64,000 nt of DNA from assembly GCA_039819545.1 (NCBI GenBank), contig JBCBRS010000006.1, forward strand, positions 62,001 to 126,000. The letters are read 5' to 3'. This document shows positions 17,563-26,778 of the stretch, in pieces. This DNA comes from CALLPQ01 sp039819545 (lineage in GTDB: Bacteria; Pseudomonadota; Alphaproteobacteria; Caulobacterales; Parvularculaceae). Position 1 is the stretch's first letter. Each line of letters opens with the position of its first letter. The position numbers and the translations under genes were made by a program. The notes beneath the pieces were generated by a model. It ran no database searches and was not told the origin of the DNA. It saw only the letters and a program-made list of their open reading frames with translations.

Positions 17563-20007
17563 ATGAAATTCACCCTCTCCTGGCTGAAACGCCATCTTGA
17601 TACCACCGCCACACTTGATGAAATTGTCGACACCATGGTCGAGGTTGGCTTGGAGGTAGAGAGCGTTGATAATCCCGCCGATCGGCTCGCCGCCTTTTCC
17701 ATTGGTGAGGTGCTGACCGCCGAAAAGCATCCCGATGCGGACAAGTTGAAGGTGTGTACCGTTGCCACCAAGGATGGCGAGAAGCAGATCGTCTGCGGTG
17801 CGCCTAATGCGCGGGCCGGGATCAAGGTCGCCTATGCGCCCGTCGGGGCCTATGTGCCCGGTATTGATGTGACCTTGTCAAAGGCGAAAATTCGCGGTGT
17901 CGAAAGCTTTGGCATGATGTGCTCCGTACGCGAATTGGAGATGGGCGACGACCATGATGGCATCATAGAGGCCCCCGCCTATGCGGCGGTAGGTGCCCCA
18001 GTGGCTGAGGTCATGGGCGTCAATGACCCCGTTATCGATTTCGAAGTGACGCCCAACCGTCCTGATACAAACGGCGTGAATGGCGTCGCCCGCGATCTTG
18101 CCGCCGCCGGGTTAGGCACACTGATCACACCAACACCCGAACCTGTGGCGGGGGTGTTCGATAGCCCGGTTTCAGTTGACCTTCAGTTTACCGAAGATAC
18201 GGCTGATGCCTGTCCGGTTTTTGTGGGTCGGTATATTCGCGGGGTCAAGAATAGCCCCTCGCCAAAATGGCTGCAGGATCAGTTGCGTGCCGTGGGCTTG
18301 CGCCCCATCAATGCGCTGGTGGATATGACGAACTTCATCTCGCTCGACCGTGCCCGGCCCCTGCACGTGTTTGATGCGGACAAGCTATCGGGTACGGTGC
18401 ATGCGCGCCTCGGCAAGACGGGGGAGAAATTTCTCGCTCTCGACGGCAAGGACTATACCATTGACGAGACCATGACCGTGATCGCCGATGAAAGCGGGGC
18501 CTTAGGGCTCGGCGGTATTATGGGCGGTGAAGATACCGGGTGTACAGACGAAACTACGAATGTCTTTATTGAGTGCGCCTATTTTGACCCGCTGCGTACC
18601 GCAAAGACTGGCCGCAAAACGGGCATCAATTCCGATGCGCGTTACCGTTTTGAGCGCGGCGTTGACCCCGGCTACATTGAGCCGGGTATGGAGCAGGCAA
18701 CACGTATGGTGCTTGATCTTTGCGGCGGGGAGGCAAGTACACCGGTTGTATCGGGTAGTATTCCGGTTACGGAGAAAATCGTCGATTTCCCCCCGGCAGA
18801 GGTTTTGCGCCTTACCGGTGTTAAGGTGTCCGAAGACCGGATGATGACAATCCTGACGGCGCTTGGCTTTGCCGTTGAAGATACAAGTTCAGCCTGGCGT
18901 ATCACCGCGCCGAGCTGGCGCCCCGATATTGAGGGCAAGGCCGATATTGTGGAGGAAATTATCCGCATTGTGGGCTTTGAGGCGTTGCCCACGACGACCC
19001 TGCCCATCCACAATGCGGTGGAAATGCCCAAGATCACGGCGGCCCAGAACCGCCGCCGGCTTGCGCGACGGGCGCTCGCGGCGCGCGGTCTCGATGAGGC
19101 GGTCACCTGGTCGTTTACCGAAGAAAGTCAGGCGGCCTTGTTCTCAAAGGGCGCAGACTGGCTTGCGGCACAGGGCTTGAAGCTTGCCAATCCGATTTCG
19201 GCCGATCTTGGCGTCATGCGCCCCTCAATTCTGCCGAACCTGCTGGCGGCGATGGCGCGGAATAAGGATCGCGGTGTCTTCGTGGGCGCGGGCGCGGCGC
19301 CGGGTCTGTTTGAGGTTGCGCCGATCTATTTCGGTGATGCCCCGGACGGCCAGATGGTGGTGGCAACGGGCGTACGCTTACCCGTACCCACGCGTCACTG
19401 GTCAGGAGGCAGCGCGGGCGAGGCCAGCGCCCCCGATGTCTATACTGTAAAGGCCGATTGCCTCGCGGCCCTCGCTGCAGCGGGCGCGCCAGTGGCCAGT
19501 CTTCAAACCACAGCCGATGCGCCAAAATGGTTTCACCCCGGTCGTTCAGGCGTTTTGCGGCTTGGCCCGAAAACTATTCTGGCGGAGTTTGGCGAAATTC
19601 ATCCGCGTGTCCTGAAAGCCATGGACATTGAAGGGCCAATCTATGGGTTTGAAATTGCCCTCGACCAGATCCCTGGCGGTAAAGCAAAAGCCACCAAAAC
19701 GCGCCCGGCGCTGGCATTGTCTGACCTGTTACCGCTTACCCGCGATTTTGCGTTTATCCTTGATGAGGATGTGGCCGCCGAAACCCTGCTCAAAGCCGTG
19801 CGCGGTGCCGACAAAAAACTGATCGATGGTGTCACCCTATTCGATATCTATCAGGGCAAGGGCGTGCCCGACGGCAAAAAATCCCTCGCCATTGAGGTCA
19901 AGATTACGCCCCGGGATCAAACGCTGACCGATGAACAGATTGAGACCCTGTCCGCCAAGATCATCGCCCAGGTGGAAAAAGCAACGGGTGCGCTATTACG
20001 CGGGTAA
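17563..20007 (+). CDS. pheT: Phenylalanine--tRNA ligase beta subunit
   Basis: Editing and tRNA-binding subunit of PheRS. The 814-residue product starts at the ATG of MKFTLSWLKRHLD (the frame is open back to 17530, inside fic). It contains the N-terminal tRNA-binding EMAP-like domain (residues 40-150), the B3/B4 editing domain (about 200-400; FECAYFDP-like segment FIECAYFDPLRTAKTGRKTG), the B5 domain, and the C-terminal ferredoxin-fold anticodon-binding domain (SDLLPLTRDFAFILDED). Length is normal. GGTAAGG precedes the start. A strong terminator follows at 20067. Confidence 0.97.
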   Translation: MKFTLSWLKRHLDTTATLDEIVDTMVEVGLEVESVDNPADRLAAFSIGEVLTAEKHPDADKLKVCTVATKDGEKQIVCGAPNARAGIKVAYAPVGAYVPGIDVTLSKAKIRGVESFGMMCSVRELEMGDDHDGIIEAPAYAAVGAPVAEVMGVNDPVIDFEVTPNRPDTNGVNGVARDLAAAGLGTLITPTPEPVAGVFDSPVSVDLQFTEDTADACPVFVGRYIRGVKNSPSPKWLQDQLRAVGLRPINALVDMTNFISLDRARPLHVFDADKLSGTVHARLGKTGEKFLALDGKDYTIDETMTVIADESGALGLGGIMGGEDTGCTDETTNVFIECAYFDPLRTAKTGRKTGINSDARYRFERGVDPGYIEPGMEQATRMVLDLCGGEASTPVVSGSIPVTEKIVDFPPAEVLRLTGVKVSEDRMMTILTALGFAVEDTSSAWRITAPSWRPDIEGKADIVEEIIRIVGFEALPTTTLPIHNAVEMPKITAAQNRRRLARRALAARGLDEAVTWSFTEESQAALFSKGADWLAAQGLKLANPISADLGVMRPSILPNLLAAMARNKDRGVFVGAGAAPGLFEVAPIYFGDAPDGQMVVATGVRLPVPTRHWSGGSAGEASAPDVYTVKADCLAALAAAGAPVASLQTTADAPKWFHPGRSGVLRLGPKTILAEFGEIHPRVLKAMDIEGPIYGFEIALDQIPGGKAKATKTRPALALSDLLPLTRDFAFILDEDVAAETLLKAVRGADKKLIDGVTLFDIYQGKGVPDGKKSLAIEVKITPRDQTLTDEQIETLSAKIIAQVEKATGALLRG

Positions 20008-20066
20008 GTGCTCTTCATGGGTAAGAAAGGCGGGGGCCGGAGAAACAGCGAAATGGCAAAGAAAAA

Positions 20067-20118
20067 AACGGTGTACGAACCATCCCTCACCCCCGGGTCG
20101 TACACCGTTATTCTTTTG
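20067..20118 (+). terminator. Rho-independent terminator after pheT
   Basis: Perfect 12-bp inverted repeat AACGGTGTACGA / TCGTACACCGTT (20067-20078 and 20098-20109) with a 19-nt loop, then ATTCTTTTG. It begins 60 bp after the pheT stop. The left arm is preceded by a run of A, so the hairpin could also work on the minus strand. Confidence 0.75.
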
Positions 20119-20326
20119 CAGTGCGGCATCTAGCTCTCCCTCCAGATACTGCGCTCTCCCCCCACTGGCTGTCCCCCGGACAACCAATAAGGGGAAGCTA
20201 AGCGATTGCATCACCAACCGCCTTCCCCCAAAAGGGGGAGTGCACACGTTTTTGTGATTTTTTTACCGCCGACACGCCCATTGCGGCGCGCCATAACTGT
20301 TCGGTTCCAGAGATGGGACACAGCCC
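20119..20326. other. Intergenic stretch between pheT terminator and arfB
   Basis: The pheT-arfB gap is 319 bp. Beyond the terminator it holds a short hairpin TCCCCC-AAAA-GGGGGA (20224-20239), followed by GCACACGTTTTTGTGATTTTTTT, whose T-run after a hairpin could act as a second terminator. A very similar C6-A-rich loop-G6 hairpin follows the YbjN-like gene at 28033. No gene is seen. Confidence 0.5.
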
Positions 20327-20755
20327 ATGAGTATCTTTGTTAATGAGCGCCTGAGCCTTGATGATACGAGCTTTACCGAGCGGTTTATCCGCGCGTCGGG
20401 GCCCGGCGGGCAAAATGTGAATAAAGTGTCCACCGCTGTGCAGCTGCGTTTCCCGGTGGGCCCGTGTGCCGCGCTGTCACCGCCGGTCAAACAGAGGCTA
20501 CGTCATCTCGCTGGTCGGCGTTTGACGGGAGACGATGAAATCCTGATCCAGGCTGACAATCACCGCACCCAGAAAGCCAACCGGGAGGCAGCACGCCGGC
20601 GGTTAGCACAGTTGATCCGCGAAGCGCTGGTACCGCCAGTCATCCGCAGACGGACAACACCAAGCCGCGGGGCACTTGCCCGCCGCGCGCATAGCAAAAA
20701 GCACCGCAGCGAGGCCAAGGCCATGCGCAAAAAACCAAACCCCATGGACGGTTGA
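20327..20755 (+). CDS. arfB: Alternative ribosome-rescue factor ArfB (YaeJ)
   Basis: ArfB is a codon-independent peptidyl-tRNA hydrolase that frees ribosomes stalled at the 3' end of broken mRNAs. The 142-residue product has only the catalytic release-factor domain, with GGQ at 27-29 in SGPGGQNVNKVSTAV, and then a long basic tail (ALARRAHSKKHRSEAKAMRKK) that inserts into the empty mRNA channel. It lacks the codon-recognition domains of RF1 and RF2. Length matches ArfB. It stands alone between pheT and a convergent ABC transporter operon. Confidence 0.93.
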   Translation: MSIFVNERLSLDDTSFTERFIRASGPGGQNVNKVSTAVQLRFPVGPCAALSPPVKQRLRHLAGRRLTGDDEILIQADNHRTQKANREAARRRLAQLIREALVPPVIRRRTTPSRGALARRAHSKKHRSEAKAMRKKPNPMDG

Positions 20756-20780
20756 GTGGAGCGCCGTGCCCACAACCGGT

Positions 20781-22304
20781 TCAGGGCTTTTCGCGTCCAG
20801 CAAGGCGGATCAGGCTGCGCAGATTGGGCGGCGAATCATTGAGCAGCCCCCGGCGGAAAATCCGCCCCATGATCCGTACAAAGAAAAAGGCAAAGACGAG
20901 CATCAAGATTGTCGCGCCGATAATCTCCCACAAGGGCGGGTCAGCCGCCGCCCGCAACATCACCGCATAGGGCGTGTAGATAGGGATCCAGGTCATGATC
21001 TTTGCGATCAGGCCGTTCGGGTCCTGAAAAACAAAGGCCATCAGCGGAAATGGCGCCATCACCACCAGCGTCACCGGGCCGATAAAGGTTTGCGCATCTT
21101 GTAGCGAGTTGGAGATGGCCCCAATCGCCAGATAGATCATCGCAAAAATCACATAACCACAGATAAAGTAGAATAGATAAACCCACACAAGCGGCGAGAA
21201 AATCAGGGCAGAAACGATTTCCCGCAGGACCACATTATCCGCCATGACCGTAAAGGCAGCGAGTGAGGCCACCAGAATGCCAATGGTGGGGATGGTCAGC
21301 CCCACCGCACCAATGCCCACCAGCTTACCGATCATCAGTTGACCGGCGGTGACCGACGACAAAAGCGACTCCACAATCTTGTTTGATCGTTCTTCAATTG
21401 TATTGGTGAGCAATAGGCTGCCCACAGAAAAGATGAGGATAAACAGGACATATGTCATAAGAGCTGGCAGCCCGGACTCCACCCGATCGCCCAGATCAAG
21501 GGCGGCCTCCTCCGCGGCTCTATCCGGGCGGTATTCATCGATAATGGCGCGGGCGTTAACGACGGCAGTAAAACCGTCATCGGATAATCCGGCGCCTAAT
21601 GCGGCCTCGCGTTGAAGCGCCCGGGTCAAGGCCCGCTGGAGGAGCGCGCGCAATTCAACGTCCACAAGATTGGTTGACCAATATTGCGCCGTCACGCCGG
21701 GCGATGTTTCTGCCCCAAATCCGGCCGGCAGGACCAGCGCCGCAAACAGTGGCTCTGACCCAGCAGAACTGTTCGCCGCTGAGCCGTCCATGTAAGCGCG
21801 CAAGCGGGCAATAAAGCTGCCGGCGGTGGCATCACGCAAATCATTAGGCGTTGTCACCCGTTGAAAGCGGCGACGCGGCGCCGAAAAGGCGGGTGCCCCC
21901 TCAACCCGGTAGGGCGCGATGGCCCCATTGGCGGCGGGTGCCCCGCCCGCAGCAATATAGGCGTCGACACGGGCCTCAAGCGAAGAAAAATTCGTATCGG
22001 GATCAAAGGCAGGCGGCACCCTGCCGGTGAGGGGTTCGGCGGCGCTGAACCGGGCATATTCCAGCCAGGCGGTCACGGTGGTGCGCGCAGCCTCCCGGTT
22101 GAGGTAGGCATCAACTTGCTTTGTGTACCGATCCCCTGTCTCGATCACCACAAAAGGGCGAACCGGCACGGTGTTAGAGGCAACCTGAAAGAGCGAACCA
22201 ACAACGACAAGCCCCACCGGCACGACAAGCAAGAGGAGCAAAAACCCGCGAGAAAACACATATTGGCGATATTCCCGCCAGGCAATCAGGAGAGCACTGC
22301 GCAT
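20781..22304 (-). CDS. ABC-2 type transporter permease (NatB-like)
   Basis: 507-residue membrane subunit of an ABC exporter. The N-terminal helix (FLLLLLVVPVGLVVVGSLF, residues 21-39) is followed by a large extracytoplasmic domain of about 230 residues and then a cluster of five or six helices (LMTYVLFILIFSVGSLLLT, LVGIGAVGLTIPTIGILVAS, WVYLFYFICGYVIFAMIYLA, TLVVMAPFPLMAFVFQ, IGATILMLVFAFFFVRIMG). The signature EERSNKIVESLLSSVTAGQLMIGK between the first two helices of the cluster is typical of NatB/ABC-2 permeases. Its start overlaps the stop of the ATPase gene (TAATG). Substrate unknown; sodium or a small compound export is possible by family. Confidence 0.9.
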   Translation of the reverse strand: MRSALLIAWREYRQYVFSRGFLLLLLVVPVGLVVVGSLFQVASNTVPVRPFVVIETGDRYTKQVDAYLNREAARTTVTAWLEYARFSAAEPLTGRVPPAFDPDTNFSSLEARVDAYIAAGGAPAANGAIAPYRVEGAPAFSAPRRRFQRVTTPNDLRDATAGSFIARLRAYMDGSAANSSAGSEPLFAALVLPAGFGAETSPGVTAQYWSTNLVDVELRALLQRALTRALQREAALGAGLSDDGFTAVVNARAIIDEYRPDRAAEEAALDLGDRVESGLPALMTYVLFILIFSVGSLLLTNTIEERSNKIVESLLSSVTAGQLMIGKLVGIGAVGLTIPTIGILVASLAAFTVMADNVVLREIVSALIFSPLVWVYLFYFICGYVIFAMIYLAIGAISNSLQDAQTFIGPVTLVVMAPFPLMAFVFQDPNGLIAKIMTWIPIYTPYAVMLRAAADPPLWEIIGATILMLVFAFFFVRIMGRIFRRGLLNDSPPNLRSLIRLAGREKP

Positions 22305-23341
22305 TAGGCTGCCTCCCCGTTGTGCAGCGACGACTGGTGCGCAAGATCACTGTGTTGCCCGTCCCCAGCGATCTTAACGAAGATATCGTGGAGGGAGGTA
22401 TTGGCTTGTTCAAACCGTTCGAGGCGCAATCCCATCTCAAACGCGGCGCGCAAAATGGTCTGAATGTCGGTATTGCGTTCAAGGATCACTTCATATTCGG
22501 GCGATCCGGTTTGATCACCCCTGGCCTCGCGCGGATCAATGGAAAGAACACCCGGCACCTGCCGCAAGGGATCAACGGGGTCAGCGGTGCGGATAATGAG
22601 ACGCGGCGGGAACAGGTCGCGCGCCTCGGCTAAGGTGCCCTCAAACTGTTTTTGACCGCGCGCGAGAATGAGAAAACGGTCGCATAGACGCTCTGCATGC
22701 TCCATCACATGGGTGGAAAAAATGATCGTCCGGCCCTGATCGCGCAAGGATCGGATCAAGACTTCCAACGTGTGCTGATTGATAGGGTCGAGACCGGAAA
22801 AGGGCTCATCAAGGATCAACAGGTCCGGTTCATGGACGAGCGTTGCCAGCAACTGGACCTTCTGCGCCATCCCCTTGGACAAGGCCTCATTGCGCGAGCG
22901 GGCAAAAGGCGCAAGGCCAAACTCCTCCAGCAAGGCATGGGCCCGGCGGCGCGCCTCCCGCCCCGACAGGCCGCGCAATTGACCAAAATAGGCAATGGTC
23001 TCTGCGGCGCGCATTTTTCGATAGAGCCCGCGCTCTTCTGGCAGATACCCAATTCGTCGCCGCACGGGGATCGCCCCCTCGGCCCCCAGAATGGTCAGGC
23101 GCCCGCTGGTTGGTTGTATAATATCAAGCAGCATGCGCAGCGTTGTGGTCTTGCCGGCGCCATTGGGGCCCAGAAACCCGAAGATCTCGCGTTGATGAAC
23201 GCTGAAGCTCAGATCATCGACAGCCCGGAAACCGCCGAACGATTTGCAAAGGCGATCAAGCGCAACAATTGGCGCCCCAGCACCGGTCTGGTGATCAGCG
23301 TCGCCCCCGTCCACAGGCGGCATTTCTATTGGGTGTGTCAT
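22304..23341 (-). CDS. ABC transporter ATP-binding protein (NatA-like)
   Basis: 345-residue ATPase partner of the downstream permease. Walker A GPNGAGKTTTLRML (near residue 57), a degenerate ABC signature (NEALSKGMAQKVQL), Walker B LLILDEPFSGLDP and the H-loop FSTHVMEHAE are all in place. The C-terminal 90 residues (LIIRTADPVDPLRQVPGV on) resemble the DUF4162 accessory domain found in NatA-type subunits. Residues 1-25 form a nonconserved tail, so a later start is possible, though none is better supported. Gene order ATPase then permease with a 1-nt overlap shows one transcription unit. Confidence 0.93.
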   Translation of the reverse strand: MTHPIEMPPVDGGDADHQTGAGAPIVALDRLCKSFGGFRAVDDLSFSVHQREIFGFLGPNGAGKTTTLRMLLDIIQPTSGRLTILGAEGAIPVRRRIGYLPEERGLYRKMRAAETIAYFGQLRGLSGREARRRAHALLEEFGLAPFARSRNEALSKGMAQKVQLLATLVHEPDLLILDEPFSGLDPINQHTLEVLIRSLRDQGRTIIFSTHVMEHAERLCDRFLILARGQKQFEGTLAEARDLFPPRLIIRTADPVDPLRQVPGVLSIDPREARGDQTGSPEYEVILERNTDIQTILRAAFEMGLRLERFEQANTSLHDIFVKIAGDGQHSDLAHQSSLHNGEAA

Positions 23342-23433
23342 GGGCGCAGCCTATCGCCAGCCTGTTAGGAAAACCCTAGCGTGTCGCACCAAGGGCAAAG
23401 AAAGCGGCAAAATTTGCGGCAGTACCGGCGCGT

Positions 23434-23874
23434 CTACCAGGTGCCGGTATTGTCCATACTTGCCCACGGCTCGCGCGGGGCAAGGGCGTCCCCCGCCTGG
23501 AGGAGTTCGATGGAGATATTATCGGGCGAACGGACGAATGCCATATGCCCGTCGCGCGGCGGGCGGTTGATCGTCACGCCCGCATCGGCAAGACGCTGGC
23601 ACACCGCGTAGATATCATCGACCCGGTAGGCGAGGTGGCCAAAGTTCCGCCCGCCATCATAAGCTTCCGGATCCCAATTGTAGGTCAGCTCCACCATGGG
23701 CGCCTTATTGGCGCGTGCCGCCGCCACATCACCAGGCGCGGCAAGAAAGACGAGGGTAAACCGGCCCTTTTCCACATCGGTGCGCGAGACCTCCTCCATA
23801 CCTAACGCCCCGCAATAAAAAGCCAGCGACGCCTCAAGGTCAGCCACACGAACCATGGTGTGCAAATATTGCAT
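23434..23874 (-). CDS. gloA: Lactoylglutathione lyase (glyoxalase I)
   Basis: Metal-dependent glyoxalase I converts the methylglyoxal-glutathione hemithioacetal to S-lactoylglutathione. The 146-residue product has the two beta-alpha-beta-beta-beta modules and the four metal ligands: His in LHTMVRVAD (residue 5), Glu in MVELTYNWDPEAYD, His in NFGHLAYRVDD and Glu in NISIELLQ. It lies 14 bp downstream of the membrane-protein gene at 23889 on the same strand and ahead of the ABC transporter, probably as part of a loose operon. The N-terminal MQYLHTMVRV is that of classical GloA. Confidence 0.92.
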   Translation of the reverse strand: MQYLHTMVRVADLEASLAFYCGALGMEEVSRTDVEKGRFTLVFLAAPGDVAAARANKAPMVELTYNWDPEAYDGGRNFGHLAYRVDDIYAVCQRLADAGVTINRPPRDGHMAFVRSPDNISIELLQAGDALAPREPWASMDNTGTW

Positions 23875-23888
23875 CTCAGGCTCCTGAT

Positions 23889-24443
23889 TTAACGCGCACG
23901 GATGATTTCATCGCGCAGATAGCCTGGCCGGTTTTTATGATAGTGCCGGGTGAAGGCGAAAACGATCAACAGCCACATCAAAAGAACGCCGAAAAAATAA
24001 TAAAACCCGCCCAGCGCGCCCACATAGTGCATCATCCCCTGATAGAGATCGACCTCGGAAACCGACCTCGTGATTAGGGCAAGGCTATCGGGATCAAGCC
24101 GCAGCTGCGAGGTTACATCACCTGGCTCAACAATGAGTCCATGTTGATCCAACCCCCACATGCCCAGCGCGAGCAACCCCAGGGTGACCGGCAAGGAAAT
24201 CAAAAACGTCGCCACACAGGCAAAAGCATAAACCGGAAAGCGCGGATAATGGGTACGGAAGAAAATTTTCTGGAATGCAGGCTGTTCCAGATGATCAATC
24301 AAGGCCGGGTCATTTTTCTGCAGGAACGCCCATTCATAATCAGCCGCATCACGCATCTGTGCATGCGTGCGGCGGACCCAGTAGTAAAAGGCACCACCAG
24401 CAAGCGTGACAAGCCCAAGAACGTTGAAGAAAAACGTGAACAT
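23889..24443 (-). CDS. Unknown membrane protein downstream of sdhA
   Basis: 184 residues from ATG 24443 (a TTG directly before it is also open). Hydrophobic segments lie near residues 3-22 (FTFFFNVLGLVTLAGGAFYY), 73-97 (VYAFACVATFLISLPVTLGL) and 138-163 (YVGALGGFYYFFGVLLMWLL). The loops are charged and contain no motif I recognise. It sits where sdhB commonly follows sdhA in alphaproteobacteria; small membrane genes of unknown function are sometimes seen between sdhA and sdhB in this group, so it may be a relic of that layout. Function unknown. Confidence 0.72.
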   Translation of the reverse strand: MFTFFFNVLGLVTLAGGAFYYWVRRTHAQMRDAADYEWAFLQKNDPALIDHLEQPAFQKIFFRTHYPRFPVYAFACVATFLISLPVTLGLLALGMWGLDQHGLIVEPGDVTSQLRLDPDSLALITRSVSEVDLYQGMMHYVGALGGFYYFFGVLLMWLLIVFAFTRHYHKNRPGYLRDEIIRAR

Positions 24444-24602
24444 CAATACGCCGTATCCCTATTCTTCGTCTTAGCTAAGGCCTTTGCATCCCTTAGCCAC
24501 AACGAAGGCGCCTCCAGCACTATAACAAGCGATGCCGGTACGATCATCTTTTTTGTGTGGGCCGCGTGAAGACAATTTCAGGGAACCGCTGGCTACGGTG
24601 AT

Positions 24603-26390
24603 CTAATAAACCCGTTTTTTCGGCTCCACATACTCCATTTCGTCCGTGAGCGTATAATCGTGGACCGGCCGGTAATCGATGGTCACCTTGCCGTTGGAGA
24701 ACCAGGCGGCGGTGTGCTTCATCCATTCCGCATCGTCGCGATCGGGGAAATCTTCGCGCGCGTGGGCGCCGCGGCTTTCGGTGCGGTTGGCCGCAGAGTC
24801 CATGGTCACCACGGACTGGGCGATCAGATTGTCAAACTCCAGCGTTTCCACGAGATCGGTGTTCCAGATCAGACTGCGGTCGCTCACGCCGATATCCTCA
24901 AGGCCTTTTTGGACATCGCGGATGCGGCCACGTCCTTCCTCGAGGCTTTCGCCGGTCCGGAAGACAGCGCAGTCTTCCTGCATGACCCGTTGCATCTGAC
25001 CACGCAGCGTTGCGGTCGGCGTTCCGCCATCGGCGTAGCGAAACCGGTCGAGCCGGGCGAGCGCATCCTGACCAGCATTTTCAGGCAATGCCGGGTTCGG
25101 CGCATCAGTGTCCAGCACCTCCCCGCAGCGCAGGCCCGCTGCGCGCCCAAAGACCACAAGATCAATGAGCGAGTTGGAGCCAAGACGATTTGCCCCGTGC
25201 ACGGAAACGCACCCAGCCTCACCGATAGCCATGAGGCCCGGTACCACCGCATCGATCTCTTCACCTTTTTTCGTAAGGACCTCACCGTGATAATTGGTTG
25301 GTATACCGCCCATATTATAATGGACGGTGGGGATCACGGGAATCGGATCTTTGGTTACGTCAACACCGGCAAAAACTTTTGCCGATTCTGAGATACCGGG
25401 AAGACGTTCGGCCAAAACCGCCGGGTCCAGATGGTTCAGGTTCAGGTGAATATGATCCTTGTTCGGCCCAACGCCGCGCCCCTCGCGGATTTCAATCGTC
25501 ATGGAGCGGGAAACAACATCGCGTGAGGCAAGATCCTTCGCCGAAGGGGCATAGCGTTCCATAAATCGTTCGCCCTCGGAATTGGTGAGATAGCCACCCT
25601 CCCCGCGCGCGCCTTCTGTAATCAGAACGCCGGCCCCGTAAATGCCCGTGGGATGAAACTGGATAAATTCCATATCCTGAAGCGGCAGACCCGCCCGCAG
25701 CACCATGGCGTTGCCATCACCGGTGCAGGTGTGCGCCGACGTACAAGAGAAATAGGCACGGCCATAGCCGCCCGTGGCGAGGATCACGGTCTTTGCGGAA
25801 AAGCGATGGATTGTGCCGTCGTCAAGTTTCCAGGCCATGAGGCCCACGCATGCGCCATCATCATCCATGATCAGGTCGAGGGCAAAATACTCAATAAAGA
25901 ATTTCGCGTTCTGCTTTACCGATTGTCCGTACAAGGTATGGAGGATTGCGTGTCCGGTGCGGTCCGCAGCGGCACAGGTGCGCTGCACCTGGCCTTCACC
26001 GAAATTCCGGGTCATGCCGCCAAAGGCACGCTGATATATTTTACCCTCGTCAGTACGCGAGAACGGTACACCCCAATGTTCCAGTTCGTACACGGCTTTT
26101 GGTGCATTCTTGCATAGATATTCAATTGCATCCTGATCGCCGAGCCAATCGGACCCTTTGACGGTGTCATACATATGCCAGCGCCAGTCATCCTCACCCA
26201 TATTGCCAAGGGCCGCAGAAATACCGCCCTGCGCCGCCACGGTGTGGGAGCGTGTGGGGAAGACTTTGGTCACGCAAGCCGTTTTCAGCCCAGCTTGCGC
26301 CGCGCCAAGTGTTGCCCGCAGGCCAGCACCGCCAGCCCCCACGACAACCACGTCATAGGTGTGATCGATAATCTCATAGGCCGTTGTCAT
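24603..26390 (-). CDS. sdhA: Succinate dehydrogenase flavoprotein subunit
   Basis: FAD-containing catalytic subunit of complex II, oxidising succinate to fumarate on the cytoplasmic face of the inner membrane. The 595-residue product has the dinucleotide-binding VVVVGAGGAGLRATLG, the His that carries covalent FAD in SHTVAAQGG, the substrate-binding EGARGEGG and HPTGIYG segments and a normal C-terminus (MEYVEPKKRVY). It follows sdhC and sdhD, 50 bp after sdhD. The iron-sulfur subunit gene sdhB is not next to it, nor anywhere in the window. Confidence 0.98.
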   Translation of the reverse strand: MTTAYEIIDHTYDVVVVGAGGAGLRATLGAAQAGLKTACVTKVFPTRSHTVAAQGGISAALGNMGEDDWRWHMYDTVKGSDWLGDQDAIEYLCKNAPKAVYELEHWGVPFSRTDEGKIYQRAFGGMTRNFGEGQVQRTCAAADRTGHAILHTLYGQSVKQNAKFFIEYFALDLIMDDDGACVGLMAWKLDDGTIHRFSAKTVILATGGYGRAYFSCTSAHTCTGDGNAMVLRAGLPLQDMEFIQFHPTGIYGAGVLITEGARGEGGYLTNSEGERFMERYAPSAKDLASRDVVSRSMTIEIREGRGVGPNKDHIHLNLNHLDPAVLAERLPGISESAKVFAGVDVTKDPIPVIPTVHYNMGGIPTNYHGEVLTKKGEEIDAVVPGLMAIGEAGCVSVHGANRLGSNSLIDLVVFGRAAGLRCGEVLDTDAPNPALPENAGQDALARLDRFRYADGGTPTATLRGQMQRVMQEDCAVFRTGESLEEGRGRIRDVQKGLEDIGVSDRSLIWNTDLVETLEFDNLIAQSVVTMDSAANRTESRGAHAREDFPDRDDAEWMKHTAAWFSNGKVTIDYRPVHDYTLTDEMEYVEPKKRVY

Positions 26391-26440
26391 ATCGCATTCC
26401 TAAACAAACTGTGGCCGGGACCGCCGACCGAATTTTTTCT

Positions 26441-26773
26441 TTATCCAAAGACGAGCGTCAGAACACTCACTGCCGCCACCGCGGCGACACCCAGCGCCAC
26501 AACCCAATTGATCCCCATCAGGACGGATCGCAAGCCGCCATGGATATAGTCCTCCACAATCTCAGAGAGACCGATGCGCATATGCATGGCCCCGACCACG
26601 ACAAGGAGTGCCATGGGCAACCCATTCCAGGGCTTTGCCAGCCACGCCTGCATCTGTGCCTGGTCGCTACCCAACTGGCCAATGAGACTGATCAGAAACC
26701 AGATCATCAGCGGCAGGAGGATGACCGCCGTGCCACGTTGGGCGATGAATTTTGATGTCCCTTTTGATGCCAT
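26441..26773 (-). CDS. sdhD: Succinate dehydrogenase membrane anchor subunit
   Basis: 110-residue hydrophobic anchor with three helices (GTAVILLPLMIWFLISLIG, WNGLPMALLVVVGAMHMRIG, INWVVALGVAAVAAVSVLTL). The MHMRIGLSEIVEDYIH segment holds the histidine that ligates haem b and the Asp-Tyr pair near the quinone site. ATG 26773 is preferred; a GTG at 26782 overlapping the sdhC stop as GTGA is the alternative. It is between sdhC and sdhA. Confidence 0.94.
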   Translation of the reverse strand: MASKGTSKFIAQRGTAVILLPLMIWFLISLIGQLGSDQAQMQAWLAKPWNGLPMALLVVVGAMHMRIGLSEIVEDYIHGGLRSVLMGINWVVALGVAAVAAVSVLTLVFG

Positions 26774-26778
26774 GGTGA

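Noticed and set aside
20008..20326. Minus-strand ORF of 83 residues after pheT
   Set aside because: It spans the terminator hairpin and repeats, has no start signal and no protein character.
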